Part shown: positions 35,060-44,042 of the stretch, one piece after another
How positions within the stretch are numbered: position 1 is the stretch's first letter
Layout of the letters: every line of letters begins with the position of its first letter
DNA from: Nocardia anaemiae NBRC 100462
GTDB taxonomy: Bacteria; Actinomycetota; Actinomycetes; Mycobacteriales; Mycobacteriaceae
Length of the DNA stretch: 64,000 nucleotides
Assembly: GCF_001612725.1 (NCBI RefSeq)
Contig: NZ_BDAZ01000044.1
Location: 62,001 to 126,000 of the forward strand
Reading direction: 5' to 3'
Notes under the pieces: model-generated
The model's input: only the letters and a program-made list of their open reading frames with translations
Told to the model about the DNA's origin: nothing
Databases searched by the model: none
Translations under genes and position numbers: made by a program

Positions 35060-35153
35060 ACGCCCGCGCTTGGTGTGCACGATGCTCTGCTGCCGGAGTA
35101 CGACCAGCGCCTCACGCAGGTGGGGAGATATCGCACCGAGGAGGTGACCCGAT

Positions 35154-35495
35154 ATGGCTGCACCGGACTATCCGGTGATCTCGCTGCGTCACCGGACGCA
35201 GCCGATGTCGGTGTCGGCGTGGAAGACCGATCCGCCGCCGTGGCTGACCGAGCAGGCCCGCGTCCTGTGGGAGCAGCTCGCACCTCATACGGAGCTGAAT
35301 CCGGCCAACGTGGTCGAGTTCGCGTGCTACTGCGAGGCATTGGCGGAGTTCCAGGAAGCGACGGTCATCCTTGGCGAGACCGGGTTGCTGGTGATCGATG
35401 CCGCCTCCGGCGCGCCGGTACCCAACCCGATCAGCGCGGTACGCGACCGCGCCGACCGCAAGATCGCTGCGTGGGCGGCCCGGTTCCGCTCCTGA
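35154..35495 (+). CDS. P27-type phage terminase small subunit-like
   Basis: A 113-residue protein: EQARVLWEQLAPHTELNPAN, VVEFACYCEALAEFQEATVI, then PNPISAVRDRADRKIAAWAA, the order of P27/terminase_4 small subunits, which recognise phage DNA for packaging. It overlaps the next gene (TGATG). Confidence 0.7.
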   Translation: MAAPDYPVISLRHRTQPMSVSAWKTDPPPWLTEQARVLWEQLAPHTELNPANVVEFACYCEALAEFQEATVILGETGLLVIDAASGAPVPNPISAVRDRADRKIAAWAARFRS

Positions 35496-36115
35496 TGGCC
35501 CGACCGAAAAGGACCGACCCGCCCCGTCCGCGCACCGCTGCCCGGGGCGGGGGATCCCGACCCGGCAAGATCACCGATGCCGACCGGCAGCGCATTGTCG
35601 AGCTGCACGCACAAGGTAAGGGCCGCAACGAGATCGCCGATATCCTCGGGGTCACGCGCAGCGCCATCACCTATTGGGCCCGCAAGCTCGAGCTGCGCTT
35701 CGACGAATCCCAGACCGCCGAGGCGAGTGCCGCGCGCCTCGAGCAGCTCAAGCGCCGCCGCTTGGATCTGGCGGAGATGATCGAGCAACAGATCCCCGCG
35801 TTGCACCAACGGTTGTGGAGTCCGGTCACCACCTACGAGCGCGGCGTGGACTCACTGATCCCGGTGACGTTGCCGCTACCACCGCTGCGTGATGTCCGCG
35901 ACGGCTACACCGCCCTGTCACTAGCTCTGCGCAGTCTGTCGGACCTGCTGACCAGCCAGAGCAATGACACCGTCGCAGGTGACCGCTCGATGCTGGCAGA
36001 TCTGTTCGGCAAACTCACCGCCGCCGTCGAGGCCGACCAAGCCAGCGACGATCCAGCCGAGGACGCCCTGGTCGGCGATCTGGGCGGTGAGGACGAACTG
36101 GGGCCGCCGCAGTGA
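35495..36115 (+). CDS. Helix-turn-helix phage protein, second terminase-small-like gene
   Basis: A 206-residue protein. Residues about 28-65 are a helix-turn-helix (IVELHAQGKGRNEIADILG, SAITYWARKL). A helical region follows, with an acidic tail. It starts on the ATG overlapping the previous stop and overlaps the large terminase. It may be a second DNA-recognition subunit. Confidence 0.6.
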   Translation: MARPKRTDPPRPRTAARGGGSRPGKITDADRQRIVELHAQGKGRNEIADILGVTRSAITYWARKLELRFDESQTAEASAARLEQLKRRRLDLAEMIEQQIPALHQRLWSPVTTYERGVDSLIPVTLPLPPLRDVRDGYTALSLALRSLSDLLTSQSNDTVAGDRSMLADLFGKLTAAVEADQASDDPAEDALVGDLGGEDELGPPQ

Positions 36116-37419
36116 GCGTGCTCGATGAACTGCCGATCTCCCGCAAACAAGCAGTGTCAATCGTGCAGGCCAGCGCCCGCTGCAACATCTGGGAAGGCGC
36201 GATCCGCAGCGGAAAGACGATCGCCTCGATTCTGTGCTGGCTGATCTTCCTGTCGAACCCACCCAGCGGTGGGCAGTTCGTCATGGTCGGGCGCACCCGG
36301 GAATCACTGGCCCGCAACGTCATCGAACCCATGCGTGACCCCGCCCTGTTCGGGCACCTCGCCGGGCGGGTGTCCTACACCCTGGGCGCACCGACCGCGA
36401 CCATCCTCGGCCGCCGCGTCTACATGCTCGGCGCCAGCGACGCCAAAGCCGAAATGTCGCTGCGTGGACTGACTGTGGCCGGGGCCTACGTCGATGAGAT
36501 CACCGTCATCCGCCCGGACTTCTTCCGCCAACTACTCGGTCGCATGAGCCTCGACGACGCCCGCCTGTTCGGCTCCACGAACCCCGACAACCCGGTGCAC
36601 TGGCTCAAACGGGAGTTCCTCGATCGCATCGACAAGCTCGACGCCGACGGCGAGCAGCTATTGCCGGATTGGCGGACATGGCATTTCGAGCTCGATGACA
36701 ACCCCGCCCTGTCGGAGAAACGTAAACTTCAGTACAAGCGGGAGTACTCGGGTCTGTGGTACCGCCGCTTCATTTTGGGCCACTGGGTTGCCGCGGACGG
36801 CAGCGTGTTCGACTCCTGGACCGACCAGCACGTCATCGACTGGGCGGCACTGCCGTTGATGCGCAAGCTGATCGCGATAGGCATCGACTACGGCACCACC
36901 AACCCCACCCACGCCGTGCTCCTGGGCCTCGGAGTCGACGGTGTCCTCTACGCCGTCGACGAATACCGGTACGAACCAACGACCATGAGCAGGCGCAAGA
37001 CCGACGCCGAACTATCGGCCGACCTGCGCGCGTGGCTGGCCGAAGCTCACCTACCGGATCTGCGCCAGTCCCGCATGCGCGCCGAGCACGTGATCGCCGA
37101 CCCATCGGCCGCGTCGCTGCGGGTACAGCTCGACGCCGACGGCATCGAAACCGCGGCCGCCGACAACGACGTCCTCTACGGGCTACGAGTTTTGGCGATG
37201 CTGTTCGCCCGTGGCCTGCTTCGGATCTCCACCCGCTGCCCAGCGCTGTTGCTGGAGATCCCCGGCTACTCGTGGTCGACCACCGCGACCGAGGAAGGCC
37301 AGGACGCACCCATCAAAGTCAACGACCACGGCATCGACGCCCTGCGGTATGCGGTGATCACCACCGAACGGTTGTGGCGTCCGCTGATCGGATTCGACGA
37401 GGTGCCTGATGCTGCCTGA
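36112..37419 (+). CDS. terL: Phage terminase large subunit
   Basis: A 435-residue Terminase_3/PBSX-type protein. Walker A is WEGAIRSGKT near residues 28-37 and Walker B AYVDEITV near 126; AIGIDYGTTNPTHAVLLGL starts the RNase H-like nuclease domain, and NDHGIDALRYAV near the end carries late nuclease acids. It drives and cuts phage DNA during head filling. GTG start; overlaps the portal gene. Confidence 0.9.
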   Translation: MSVLDELPISRKQAVSIVQASARCNIWEGAIRSGKTIASILCWLIFLSNPPSGGQFVMVGRTRESLARNVIEPMRDPALFGHLAGRVSYTLGAPTATILGRRVYMLGASDAKAEMSLRGLTVAGAYVDEITVIRPDFFRQLLGRMSLDDARLFGSTNPDNPVHWLKREFLDRIDKLDADGEQLLPDWRTWHFELDDNPALSEKRKLQYKREYSGLWYRRFILGHWVAADGSVFDSWTDQHVIDWAALPLMRKLIAIGIDYGTTNPTHAVLLGLGVDGVLYAVDEYRYEPTTMSRRKTDAELSADLRAWLAEAHLPDLRQSRMRAEHVIADPSAASLRVQLDADGIETAAADNDVLYGLRVLAMLFARGLLRISTRCPALLLEIPGYSWSTTATEEGQDAPIKVNDHGIDALRYAVITTERLWRPLIGFDEVPDAA

Positions 37420-38983
37420 CGCGAATATCTCCTGGCCGCCACCACCATTCGACCAAGCACACAAGGCCATGGCGGTGTGGGATGCCTGGTACACAGGCGA
37501 CACCGACCGCCTCACCGATATCTACCGCCGCTACCCGGCGTATCGGCCCGCCCAGTTCTCCGGCGGTCTCGTCGGGCGCATCGCCCGATTCTTCTGGGGC
37601 CGCCCCAACCCACAAGCGGCCAAACGGCTGCACGTTCCGCTGGCCGCGGACCTCACGCGCGGCTCGTCGAGTCTGCTGTTCTCCCAACCTCCGCGGTTCG
37701 TCATCGGTGAGGACGACGCCCGCGGGGACCGCAAAACCGCCCAAGCCCGCCTGGAGCTGCTGCTCGGCGGAGCCGACACCGCCGCCACCTTGCTCGAGGC
37801 CGGCGAACTCGCCTCTGTGTTCGGCGGGGTGTATCTGCGGGCATGGTGGGACCAGACCATCAGCGACCACGTCAACATCGCGAAGATGGCGGCCGACTGC
37901 GCGGTCCCGTCCTGGCGCTACGACCGCCTTGTCGGGGTTACGTTTTGGCAGGTCGTCGCCGAAGACAAGTCCAATGGTGTGGTGTGGCGACACCTCGAGC
38001 ATCACGCGCCTGGCCGCATCTACCACGGCCTCTACCTCGGCGGCCGTGATCGGCTCGGGCAGCGCCGCCCGCTGATCGAGCACCCCGACACCGCTTGGGC
38101 CGCACCACTTGTCGACTCCGAATCCGCCATCACCACCGGCGTGAACACCCTCACCGCACGCTATGTGCCGAACCTGCGGTTCAACCGAATCTGGCGCCAC
38201 ACCCCAGGACTCGCACAACTGGGACGGTCGGACCTCGAAGGCCAGGAACCGCTCCTGGACGCCCTGGATGAGACATGGTCGGCGTGGATGCGCGATATCG
38301 ACCTCGGACGCAGCCGGTTGTTCGTCGACAAATCCGTCACCCAGACCCGCGGCCCCGGCTCTGGTGCGGTCTTCGACTCCGAACAAGCCATCTATACCGC
38401 CCTACCAGGTGCGGCGTTGGGCAGCCTCAAGGACGGAAGCCCGCCGATCATCCCGCAGCAGTTCACCATCCGCTGGCAAGAACACCGCGAAACCGCCACC
38501 GAGATCACCGAACTCATCCTGCGCGGCGCCGGTCTATCCGCCTCCACCTTCGGCGACGCCCGCACCGCCGGACTTGTCACCGCCACCGAGGTCAACTCCC
38601 GCGACAAACTCTCCGAAGCCACCCGCGACCAGAAAATCAACTACTGGAAAGCCGAACTCGCCCCACTCGCGCGGACTATCACCGAACTCGACCGCATCCA
38701 CTTCGGCAGCCGAATCGAACTCAAAGCCAACCCTGAAGTGCGCTGGCCCGTCCGCGCGCAAGCTCCGCCGCTCGAGACAGCTCAACGGCTCGCCGCCCTC
38801 AAGACCACGGACCTGATCTCCACCGAACAGGCTGTGCGCGAACGCAACCCGAACTGGTCCGGTGACGACGTCAACGACGAAGTCGACCGCATCCGCGGTG
38901 AAGTCGAAGGACGCATCCGCAGCCAGGCGACACGGCCGAACCTCATCGAAACACCCGCGGCCACACGCTATTCCGCAACCTGA
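37409..38983 (+). CDS. Phage portal protein
   Basis: A 524-residue SPP1 gp6-type portal: an N-terminal region with YRPAQFSGGLVGRIARFFWG, a central beta domain, and the crown/stem helix around GAGLSASTFGDARTAGLVTA. Portals form the dodecameric DNA gate of the head. Its location after terL and before scaffold and coat supports this. Confidence 0.85.
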   Translation: MLPDANISWPPPPFDQAHKAMAVWDAWYTGDTDRLTDIYRRYPAYRPAQFSGGLVGRIARFFWGRPNPQAAKRLHVPLAADLTRGSSSLLFSQPPRFVIGEDDARGDRKTAQARLELLLGGADTAATLLEAGELASVFGGVYLRAWWDQTISDHVNIAKMAADCAVPSWRYDRLVGVTFWQVVAEDKSNGVVWRHLEHHAPGRIYHGLYLGGRDRLGQRRPLIEHPDTAWAAPLVDSESAITTGVNTLTARYVPNLRFNRIWRHTPGLAQLGRSDLEGQEPLLDALDETWSAWMRDIDLGRSRLFVDKSVTQTRGPGSGAVFDSEQAIYTALPGAALGSLKDGSPPIIPQQFTIRWQEHRETATEITELILRGAGLSASTFGDARTAGLVTATEVNSRDKLSEATRDQKINYWKAELAPLARTITELDRIHFGSRIELKANPEVRWPVRAQAPPLETAQRLAALKTTDLISTEQAVRERNPNWSGDDVNDEVDRIRGEVEGRIRSQATRPNLIETPAATRYSAT

Positions 38984-39063
38984 TCCGAATGAGCCCGGAT
39001 TCCGTCGCGCTCGAACAGTTTCAGTAACCGAAACGCGCATTCATCGCTGTGAGGAAGCAACCT

Positions 39064-39723
39064 ATGCCCGACGAACCCACACCGCCAACTGAGGCAAGCG
39101 ATCCGCCTCCACAACTGGATCCAGCCCCGCCGAGCGAACAAGCCCCGCAGCGGCCTGCATCAGACCCGCCCGAGGACCTGGACCCTGTTGCGCTGTCGGC
39201 AGTGATCGCTGAACTGCGCCGCGACCTGGAAGACGCTCGCAACGGTGCTACGGCCGCGCTCGATCAGGCGGCCCAGGAAGCCCGCGACGCCATGGTGCAG
39301 GAGATCGGGCGCGCTCTCGGTTTGGTCGCCGATGAGAACACCGATCCCGAGCAGGTCATCGCCGAACTCACCGACCGCGCCAGCGCCTCGGACCGCAAGC
39401 TGCGCGACTACCGCATCAAAGACGCCATTGCCTCGGCCGCCGACACTCACCACGGCGACCACAAGCTGTTGGTCCCTTACCTGCGTGGGCTCGGCGTTCT
39501 CGACGAACTCGACGCGGACGCAACTGATTTCACTACTCAAGTCGACGCGTTGGTTGCCGACGCCATCACCACCAACCCGAAACTCGCCAACACCCCGCCG
39601 GTTCCACGCTCGGGTGGGGAGTTCAGCGCAGCCAACGCCACCCCACCTGCCCCGGCTGTGGAGGACGACATCGAGGCCATCCGCCGCAAAGTCCGTGACT
39701 CGATCGCCGACTCGCGCACCTAG
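39064..39723 (+). CDS. Phage scaffold-like protein
   Basis: A 219-residue acidic protein; Pro-rich start (PDEPTPPTEASDPP), a coiled coil at about 45-85, and a basic C-terminal end (DDIEAIRRKVRDSIADS). The coiled coil, acidity and position before the coat gene are typical of scaffolds. ATG 39064 follows GAGGAAG. Confidence 0.75.
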   Translation: MPDEPTPPTEASDPPPQLDPAPPSEQAPQRPASDPPEDLDPVALSAVIAELRRDLEDARNGATAALDQAAQEARDAMVQEIGRALGLVADENTDPEQVIAELTDRASASDRKLRDYRIKDAIASAADTHHGDHKLLVPYLRGLGVLDELDADATDFTTQVDALVADAITTNPKLANTPPVPRSGGEFSAANATPPAPAVEDDIEAIRRKVRDSIADSRT

Positions 39724-39732
39724 GAGACCGCC

Positions 39733-40800
39733 GTGCCCAACATCTTCCTCACCCCCGACATCCTGGCGCGTCGCGGCTTGGCCAACCTATATGAGCTGAC
39801 CGTCATGCTGCCGCTGGTCTACCGCGACGTCTCCAGCGACTTCGGGCCACAAAAGGTCGGTAACACCGTCAACGTCAAACGGCCCCCGCGCTTCGAAGCC
39901 ACCACCTTCGACCGCGCCCGAGGGATCGTCATCCAGGACACCACCGAATCCAAGATCCCCGTCGTCCTGGACACCATCGCGGACGTCTCCGTCGAAGTCA
40001 CCAGCGAGGAACTCACCCTAGACATCGAAAGCTTCGACGAACAGATCCTGCGCCCCGCCATGGAAGCGATCTCCCAGAAGGTCGACCGCGACATCCTGTC
40101 GCTGCGCAGCCAAGTCACCCAGCACTGCGGAGCCGAACCCATGGAAGCCGGCACCGGCCGCGCGTGGGAGAACCCCGAGAACCTGATCGAGGCTGGACGC
40201 CTGCTCGACATCAACAGCGTCCCCGCACCCGGGCGGCGCGCTGTGGTCGGTCCGACCACGAAGGCACGCTGGCTCGGCAAACCACTGCTGCTGCACGCCG
40301 ACAAATCCAATTCCACTGCGGCGCTGCGGCAGGGCTCCATCGGGCAGCAGATCGTCGGCTTCGACGCCTTCTGGACCCAGAACGTCGGCCAGCCCGCACC
40401 CAACCCGGCACCGGGCGATCCGAGCACCGAGGTCGGAGTCGCTTTCCACTCGACCGCTTTCGCTTTCGCGTCCGCACCGATGGAGCTACCGCCCGGCGCC
40501 GACGTGTACACCGTCGAATACAAGGGCCTGTCGATGCGTGTGGCCATGGACTACGACATCCGGCACAAGACCACCGTGATCTCCGTCGACACCCTCTACG
40601 GCGTCACATGCCTCGACCCCGCCCGCGCTGTCCTGCTCAAGGGCCCCAACGCCACCACCGCACCCGCACCGGCACCCGCCCCGAATCCGACACCCACTCC
40701 GGACGCGGGCACCAGCCCGGCGAGTGAAACCGGCGCCGCGACCGGGAAGCGCACCGTCGCAGGCAAAGACGCCACCAAGGCTGGAACAGCGGACGCGTGA
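39733..40800 (+). CDS. Major capsid protein, P22-coat-like
   Basis: A 355-residue protein. VMLPLVYRDVSSDFGPQKVG, NTVNVKRPPRF and the series DTIADVSVEVTSEELTLDI fit the P22 gp5/HK97-fold coat family. A Pro/Ala/Thr linker and about 25 residues follow at the C terminus, possibly surface exposed. GTG 39733 has TAGGAGACCGCC before it. Confidence 0.85.
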   Translation: MPNIFLTPDILARRGLANLYELTVMLPLVYRDVSSDFGPQKVGNTVNVKRPPRFEATTFDRARGIVIQDTTESKIPVVLDTIADVSVEVTSEELTLDIESFDEQILRPAMEAISQKVDRDILSLRSQVTQHCGAEPMEAGTGRAWENPENLIEAGRLLDINSVPAPGRRAVVGPTTKARWLGKPLLLHADKSNSTAALRQGSIGQQIVGFDAFWTQNVGQPAPNPAPGDPSTEVGVAFHSTAFAFASAPMELPPGADVYTVEYKGLSMRVAMDYDIRHKTTVISVDTLYGVTCLDPARAVLLKGPNATTAPAPAPAPNPTPTPDAGTSPASETGAATGKRTVAGKDATKAGTADA

Positions 40801-41201
40801 TGCTCGTCTACGCCACCCCCGCTGACCTCACCGGCCGTCTCGACCCCATCCCCAGCAACGCCACAGCCCTGATCGCGGCGGCCTCCACCCGTATCCGCGA
40901 TATCACCAGCAACGACCTCTACGACATCACCCCCGCGGGCCTGCCTGCCGATGATGACCTGCGCGAAGCGCTTCGCGAGGCAACCCGTTTGCAAGTCATC
41001 GCATGGGTGGACGCCGGAATCGATCCCTCGACCGCCGGACTACGGACAGTAGTCGCCAGCCAGAGCGCCGACGGCGGATCGGTCACCTACAGCCGCCCCG
41101 ACCCCGCCACGATCCAGCGGGCAGCCGAACGCCTGTGCCACGAAGCCGTTCTCGTGCTCCGCAACGCAGGATTGGCCAGCGGGCGACCACTCATCTGCTG
41201 A
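40797..41201 (+). CDS. Head-tail connector (gp6-like adaptor)
   Basis: About 134 residues, helical, with ATPADLTGRLDPIP, LIAAASTRIRDIT and LREALREATRLQVIAWVDAG, the pattern of head completion adaptors that extend the portal. It starts at GTG 40797 or ATG 40800, overlapping the coat stop. Confidence 0.75.
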   Translation: MMLVYATPADLTGRLDPIPSNATALIAAASTRIRDITSNDLYDITPAGLPADDDLREALREATRLQVIAWVDAGIDPSTAGLRTVVASQSADGGSVTYSRPDPATIQRAAERLCHEAVLVLRNAGLASGRPLIC

Positions 41202-41557
41202 TGACCACACCGGACTACCCGTACGGGGTGATGCTCGAGATTTACCGCGAAGGCGAACCCGACGCCTACGGCGACCTGCGCGACGAACACGGTCAACTCC
41301 TCGACCGCTACGCCCACCCCAGCCACACCATCGGCCCCTGCGCGATCTCCTGGAACACCAGCGAGGAATACATCGACGGCGAAACCATCGAAATCGCAGC
41401 CCAAGTCACCGCACCGCTCGGCTCCGATGTCCTGCCCACCGACCGGGTGAAAGTCGATGGCGAACCGTTCCGAATCGTCGGCGCGATCCTGACTCCGCGC
41501 AACCCATTCACCAGTTGGTCACCCGGCAGACGACTCCGCCTGAGCCGTGGATTCTAA
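41201..41557 (+). CDS. Head closure protein
   Basis: A 118-residue beta-rich protein (TIGPCAISWNTSEEY, APLGSDVLPTDRVKVDGEPF, GAILTPRNPFTSWSPGRRL), typical of the SPP1 gp16-like head closure ring that follows the adaptor. Confidence 0.75.
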   Translation: MTTPDYPYGVMLEIYREGEPDAYGDLRDEHGQLLDRYAHPSHTIGPCAISWNTSEEYIDGETIEIAAQVTAPLGSDVLPTDRVKVDGEPFRIVGAILTPRNPFTSWSPGRRLRLSRGF

Positions 41558-41576
41558 AACCACCGTAGGAGGTTTC

Positions 41577-41873
41577 GTGGACTACGACCCCACCGGCAAC
41601 ACCCTCGACCTCGCTATCGACGTCGGCGAGGACACCCGCGAGATTCTGCAACACATCGTCGAGGTCGGCGCGGACTACTGGCGCACCCGATCCCACCGAC
41701 GCACCGGCCGCAACGCCACCTCCGTCATCGGCTATGTCGACCCAGGTGAAGGGCAGCAATTCGGCGTGGTCTACGCCTACACCCATTACGCCCGCTACCG
41801 CGAAGAAGGCACCCGACACAACGCCGCCGAACACGTCATGGCCGACTTCGTACACATGATCGAGGGCCTGTGA
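41577..41873 (+). CDS. HK97 gp10-like neck protein
   Basis: About 98 residues from GTG 41577, placed after TAGGAGG; a start 30 bases upstream is less likely. VEVGADYWRTRSHRRTGR and YTHYARYREEGTRHNAAEHV are the gp10-type tail completion pattern. Confidence 0.7.
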   Translation: MDYDPTGNTLDLAIDVGEDTREILQHIVEVGADYWRTRSHRRTGRNATSVIGYVDPGEGQQFGVVYAYTHYARYREEGTRHNAAEHVMADFVHMIEGL

Positions 41874-42250
41874 TGCCCGCCTACCCGAACGTGCACGAAG
41901 TGCTCATCACGCTGCTGACACCGATCGCGCCGACGGTCAAGACGAAGCGGCAAGGACAACCATTGCCCTACAACCTCGTTCGCCGCATCGGTGGCGCCGA
42001 AGACGGCGTCACCGACCGACCTATCGTGCGCGTCGACAACTACGCCAGCACCGACGAACAGGCCGAACGCATGAAAGAAGCCTGTCGCCAACGCATCACC
42101 GAATCCGGATGCACCCTCGTCGATGGTGTTCTGATCGACACCGCTCGCGAGATCACCGGTGGCCAAGACACTTCCATGCCCGATCCCAGCGACCACAAAC
42201 AAACAGCTGTCTACCAGTTGTCATTTCGGTCGTTGCAGCCAGACCGTTGA
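41873..42250 (+). CDS. Tail terminator protein
   Basis: A 125-residue alpha/beta protein (VHEVLITLLTPIAPTVKT, VRVDNYASTDEQAERMKEA, YQLSFRSLQPD). Position after the neck gene and size fit the tail terminator that stops tube growth. It is the last forward gene before the reverse cassette. Confidence 0.7.
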   Translation: MPAYPNVHEVLITLLTPIAPTVKTKRQGQPLPYNLVRRIGGAEDGVTDRPIVRVDNYASTDEQAERMKEACRQRITESGCTLVDGVLIDTAREITGGQDTSMPDPSDHKQTAVYQLSFRSLQPDR

Positions 42251-42330
42251 AGTGTTCTGGCGCATACATCGTGATCAACGCAGTAGCGGTTCGTGAACGC
42301 CGTCTGCGGGATACGGCATCCCTGACGTAA

Positions 42331-42579
42331 TCATGGTCGCGGCGACGTCGAAGGACCTTCAGCCGCGCTCAGCGCACGGTGGATGCGTGATCGCCGGGTC
42401 GCGCGAGCGTTGAGCAGCAGCCGCAAGACGGTTATCGCGCGGCGGGCTCGAAGTTCACCCGTGAACAAGGAGACGACCGTCGCGAGAAGGATCGCGAAGG
42501 CATCAATCGACGTGCGTAGGACAACCGAGACGGCAAAGGCTACCGAGGTGATCGACAACAGGGCCATAGGCGCAGACAT
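42331..42579 (-). CDS. Small membrane protein of reverse cassette
   Basis: An 82-residue protein from ATG 42579, with GGAGAAC ten bases before it. Two hydrophobic segments (about 5-20 and 26-41) precede an Arg-rich cytosolic tail. Two-TM proteins are common effectors or exclusion factors; that is inference. It lies 140 bases after the RNase III-like gene. Confidence 0.5.
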   Translation of the reverse strand: MSAPMALLSITSVAFAVSVVLRTSIDAFAILLATVVSLFTGELRARRAITVLRLLLNARATRRSRIHRALSAAEGPSTSPRP

Positions 42580-42637
42580 CAGCGTTGTTCTCCTGGCATG
42601 CGAAGAAACAACGCCAGCTGCGCGGAGCTCTACAACA

Positions 42638-42656
42638 GTGGCCGTGTAACGGCCAC
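42638..42656 (-). terminator. Hairpin after the RNase III-like gene
   Basis: GTGGCCGT-GTA-ACGGCCAC, a perfect 8-bp stem about 65 bases beyond the stop at 42720 on the minus strand. Terminator or processing site. Confidence 0.4.
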
Positions 42657-42719
42657 CCCCACAGAGAAGAGACAGATGGCGAGGACAACGCCGATTATCG
42701 CATCCTGGCGTCGGCTCGG

Positions 42720-43439
42720 CTAGCCCAGATTCGCGCCGCCCAGCGTGATACAAGCCTGTTGCGCGGCATACTGCTGAGCCTGCTTCTTGCTACCGCCCTC
42801 TCCTTCACCGACGACCGCGCCACCCACCAAGACCGTGGCAGTAAAACGCCGCTCATGCTGCGGCCCTCGATCCCACACCGTGTACTGCGGCATACCCAGT
42901 TGCCGGCTTGCCGTCAGCTCCTGCAGGTTCGTCTTCCAATCCGGACCACCGCCGGGGTCCTGCGTCGCCGCTGCAATCGCCCGCTCGAACCATGCTGCGA
43001 CCAACCGCGATGCGGTATCGATGCCGTGCTGCAGATAGACGGCACCGACGATCGCCTTCAACGCACCGGCGAGGATGCTGTCCTTGTCTCGCCCGCCGGT
43101 AGCGGCTTCACCACGACCCAGCCGTATGTATCGCCCCAAGCCGCCGGGCACGCAACGGCGCGCGACATCAGCGACCGAATGCATGTTGATCACCGCCGTA
43201 CGCAGCTTCTCCAGCTGGCCCTCCTGGAGGTGACTATTTCTGTCATACAACACCTCGGAGACTCCCAGTGACACCATGGCACTGCCGAGGAACTCCAGAC
43301 GCTCACTGTCGACCTGTCCGGCGTGCTCGTACGCGAAGGAACGATGGGTTAATGCTTGCAGCACCAGGGCTGCATCGATCACCAACCCAGTCGCATCGGC
43401 CACCGCGGCAACACCATCCCGCCGATCACCTGGTCGCAC
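42720..43439 (-). CDS. RNase III homologue, catalytic residues lost, dsRNA-binding domain kept
   Basis: A 239-residue protein with the full RNase III layout: QALTHRS at 28-34, signature ERLEFLG at 46-52, EGQLEKLR, SILAGALKAIVGA at 121-133, and a dsRNA-binding domain at about 166-236 with GEGGSKKQAQQYAA. In active enzymes the residue after ERLEFLG is Asp (E. coli D45), and the helix reads DxxE (D114, E117). Here these are S53, G125 and K128. Only the Glu in the signature remains, so cleavage is unlikely; dsRNA binding should persist. GTG start after GGAGGGGG. Confidence 0.85.
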   Translation of the reverse strand: MRPGDRRDGVAAVADATGLVIDAALVLQALTHRSFAYEHAGQVDSERLEFLGSAMVSLGVSEVLYDRNSHLQEGQLEKLRTAVINMHSVADVARRCVPGGLGRYIRLGRGEAATGGRDKDSILAGALKAIVGAVYLQHGIDTASRLVAAWFERAIAAATQDPGGGPDWKTNLQELTASRQLGMPQYTVWDRGPQHERRFTATVLVGGAVVGEGEGGSKKQAQQYAAQQACITLGGANLG

Positions 43440-43461
43440 CGCGCCCCCTCCGGTCTGCGTG

Positions 43462-43894
43462 CTATGCGATCATGCCACGCTCGATGATGGGGCAAAAGTA
43501 TCCCGAGACTCCAACGCCACGGCCTGCGGCGACCGAGTCAATCGCTTGTTTACGCCAGAACCAAACGGCGAGCGGCCCGTCGCCGCTCGGTGCTCGCCGC
43601 GTCTTGTCCAACAGCTCGTAGCAGGCGATGATCTGCCACGGCTTTTGCGCGGTCTCCGAGTCCGGATCTGGCCGTCGCTCAGGAAGTTTCGACACCTCGT
43701 AGTCGACGAGCGCAGGCAGTCGACGAGCGCAGGCAGTCGACGAGCGCAAGCAGTAGCGTCCGCACCACCGTATTCGCACCCGGTTTGACGTATGCGACAT
43801 CGCGTGGCCACGAGAAGGTGACAGGCACCTCGACCGGTTGTCCCGCCGGAAAGCCCCCAGCGACGTCGACTTGGCTCGGCTCCCGATCAGTCAT
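43462..43894 (-). pseudogene. Gene frameshifted by a 17-bp tandem repeat
   Basis: ATG 43894 follows GAGGTG. The frame runs through MTDREPSQVDVAG to TLLLALVD, enters three 17-bp units (43703-43753) and then stops at 43679. With one unit, translation would pass from TLLLALVD into YEVSKLPERRPDPDSET and end at 43462 as a 132-residue protein (PWQIIACYELLDKTRR, VWFWRKQAIDSVA). Three units put the two halves out of frame by one base. No family recognised. It is first in the reverse cassette, 22 bases before the RNase III-like gene. Confidence 0.7.
43703..43753. repeat. 17-bp tandem repeat, three units
   Basis: Unit TCGACGAGCGCAGGCAG at 43703-43719, 43720-43736 and, with one change, 43737-43753. Since 17 is not a multiple of three, each gain or loss of a unit changes the frame. 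One or four units would restore the host gene. Confidence 0.9.
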
Positions 43895-44042
43895 CGATGC
43901 ACCTCAAATGCCCACCTGCTAGGCGACGAAGTCGCGCAGCCACACCGCACCAAGCGGGACCGGACTCTGGAATCGGATCGGACACACCGAGATCCAGCCG
44001 GTCGCCCACCCAGTACTCCCTACCGACAAAGGAGGGACCGCC
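43895..44042. other. Divergent intergenic region
   Basis: About 150 bases between the reverse cassette and the next forward tail gene. It must hold the cassette promoter; no clear -35/-10 pair is called. Confidence 0.35.

Noticed and set aside
42383..42649. Forward 88-residue frame opposite the small membrane protein
   Set aside because: Basic, no ribosome site; the minus strand has two TM segments and a GGAG site.
43703..43753. CRISPR-like array
   Set aside because: Units are contiguous 17-mers without spacers, lying inside a reading frame.
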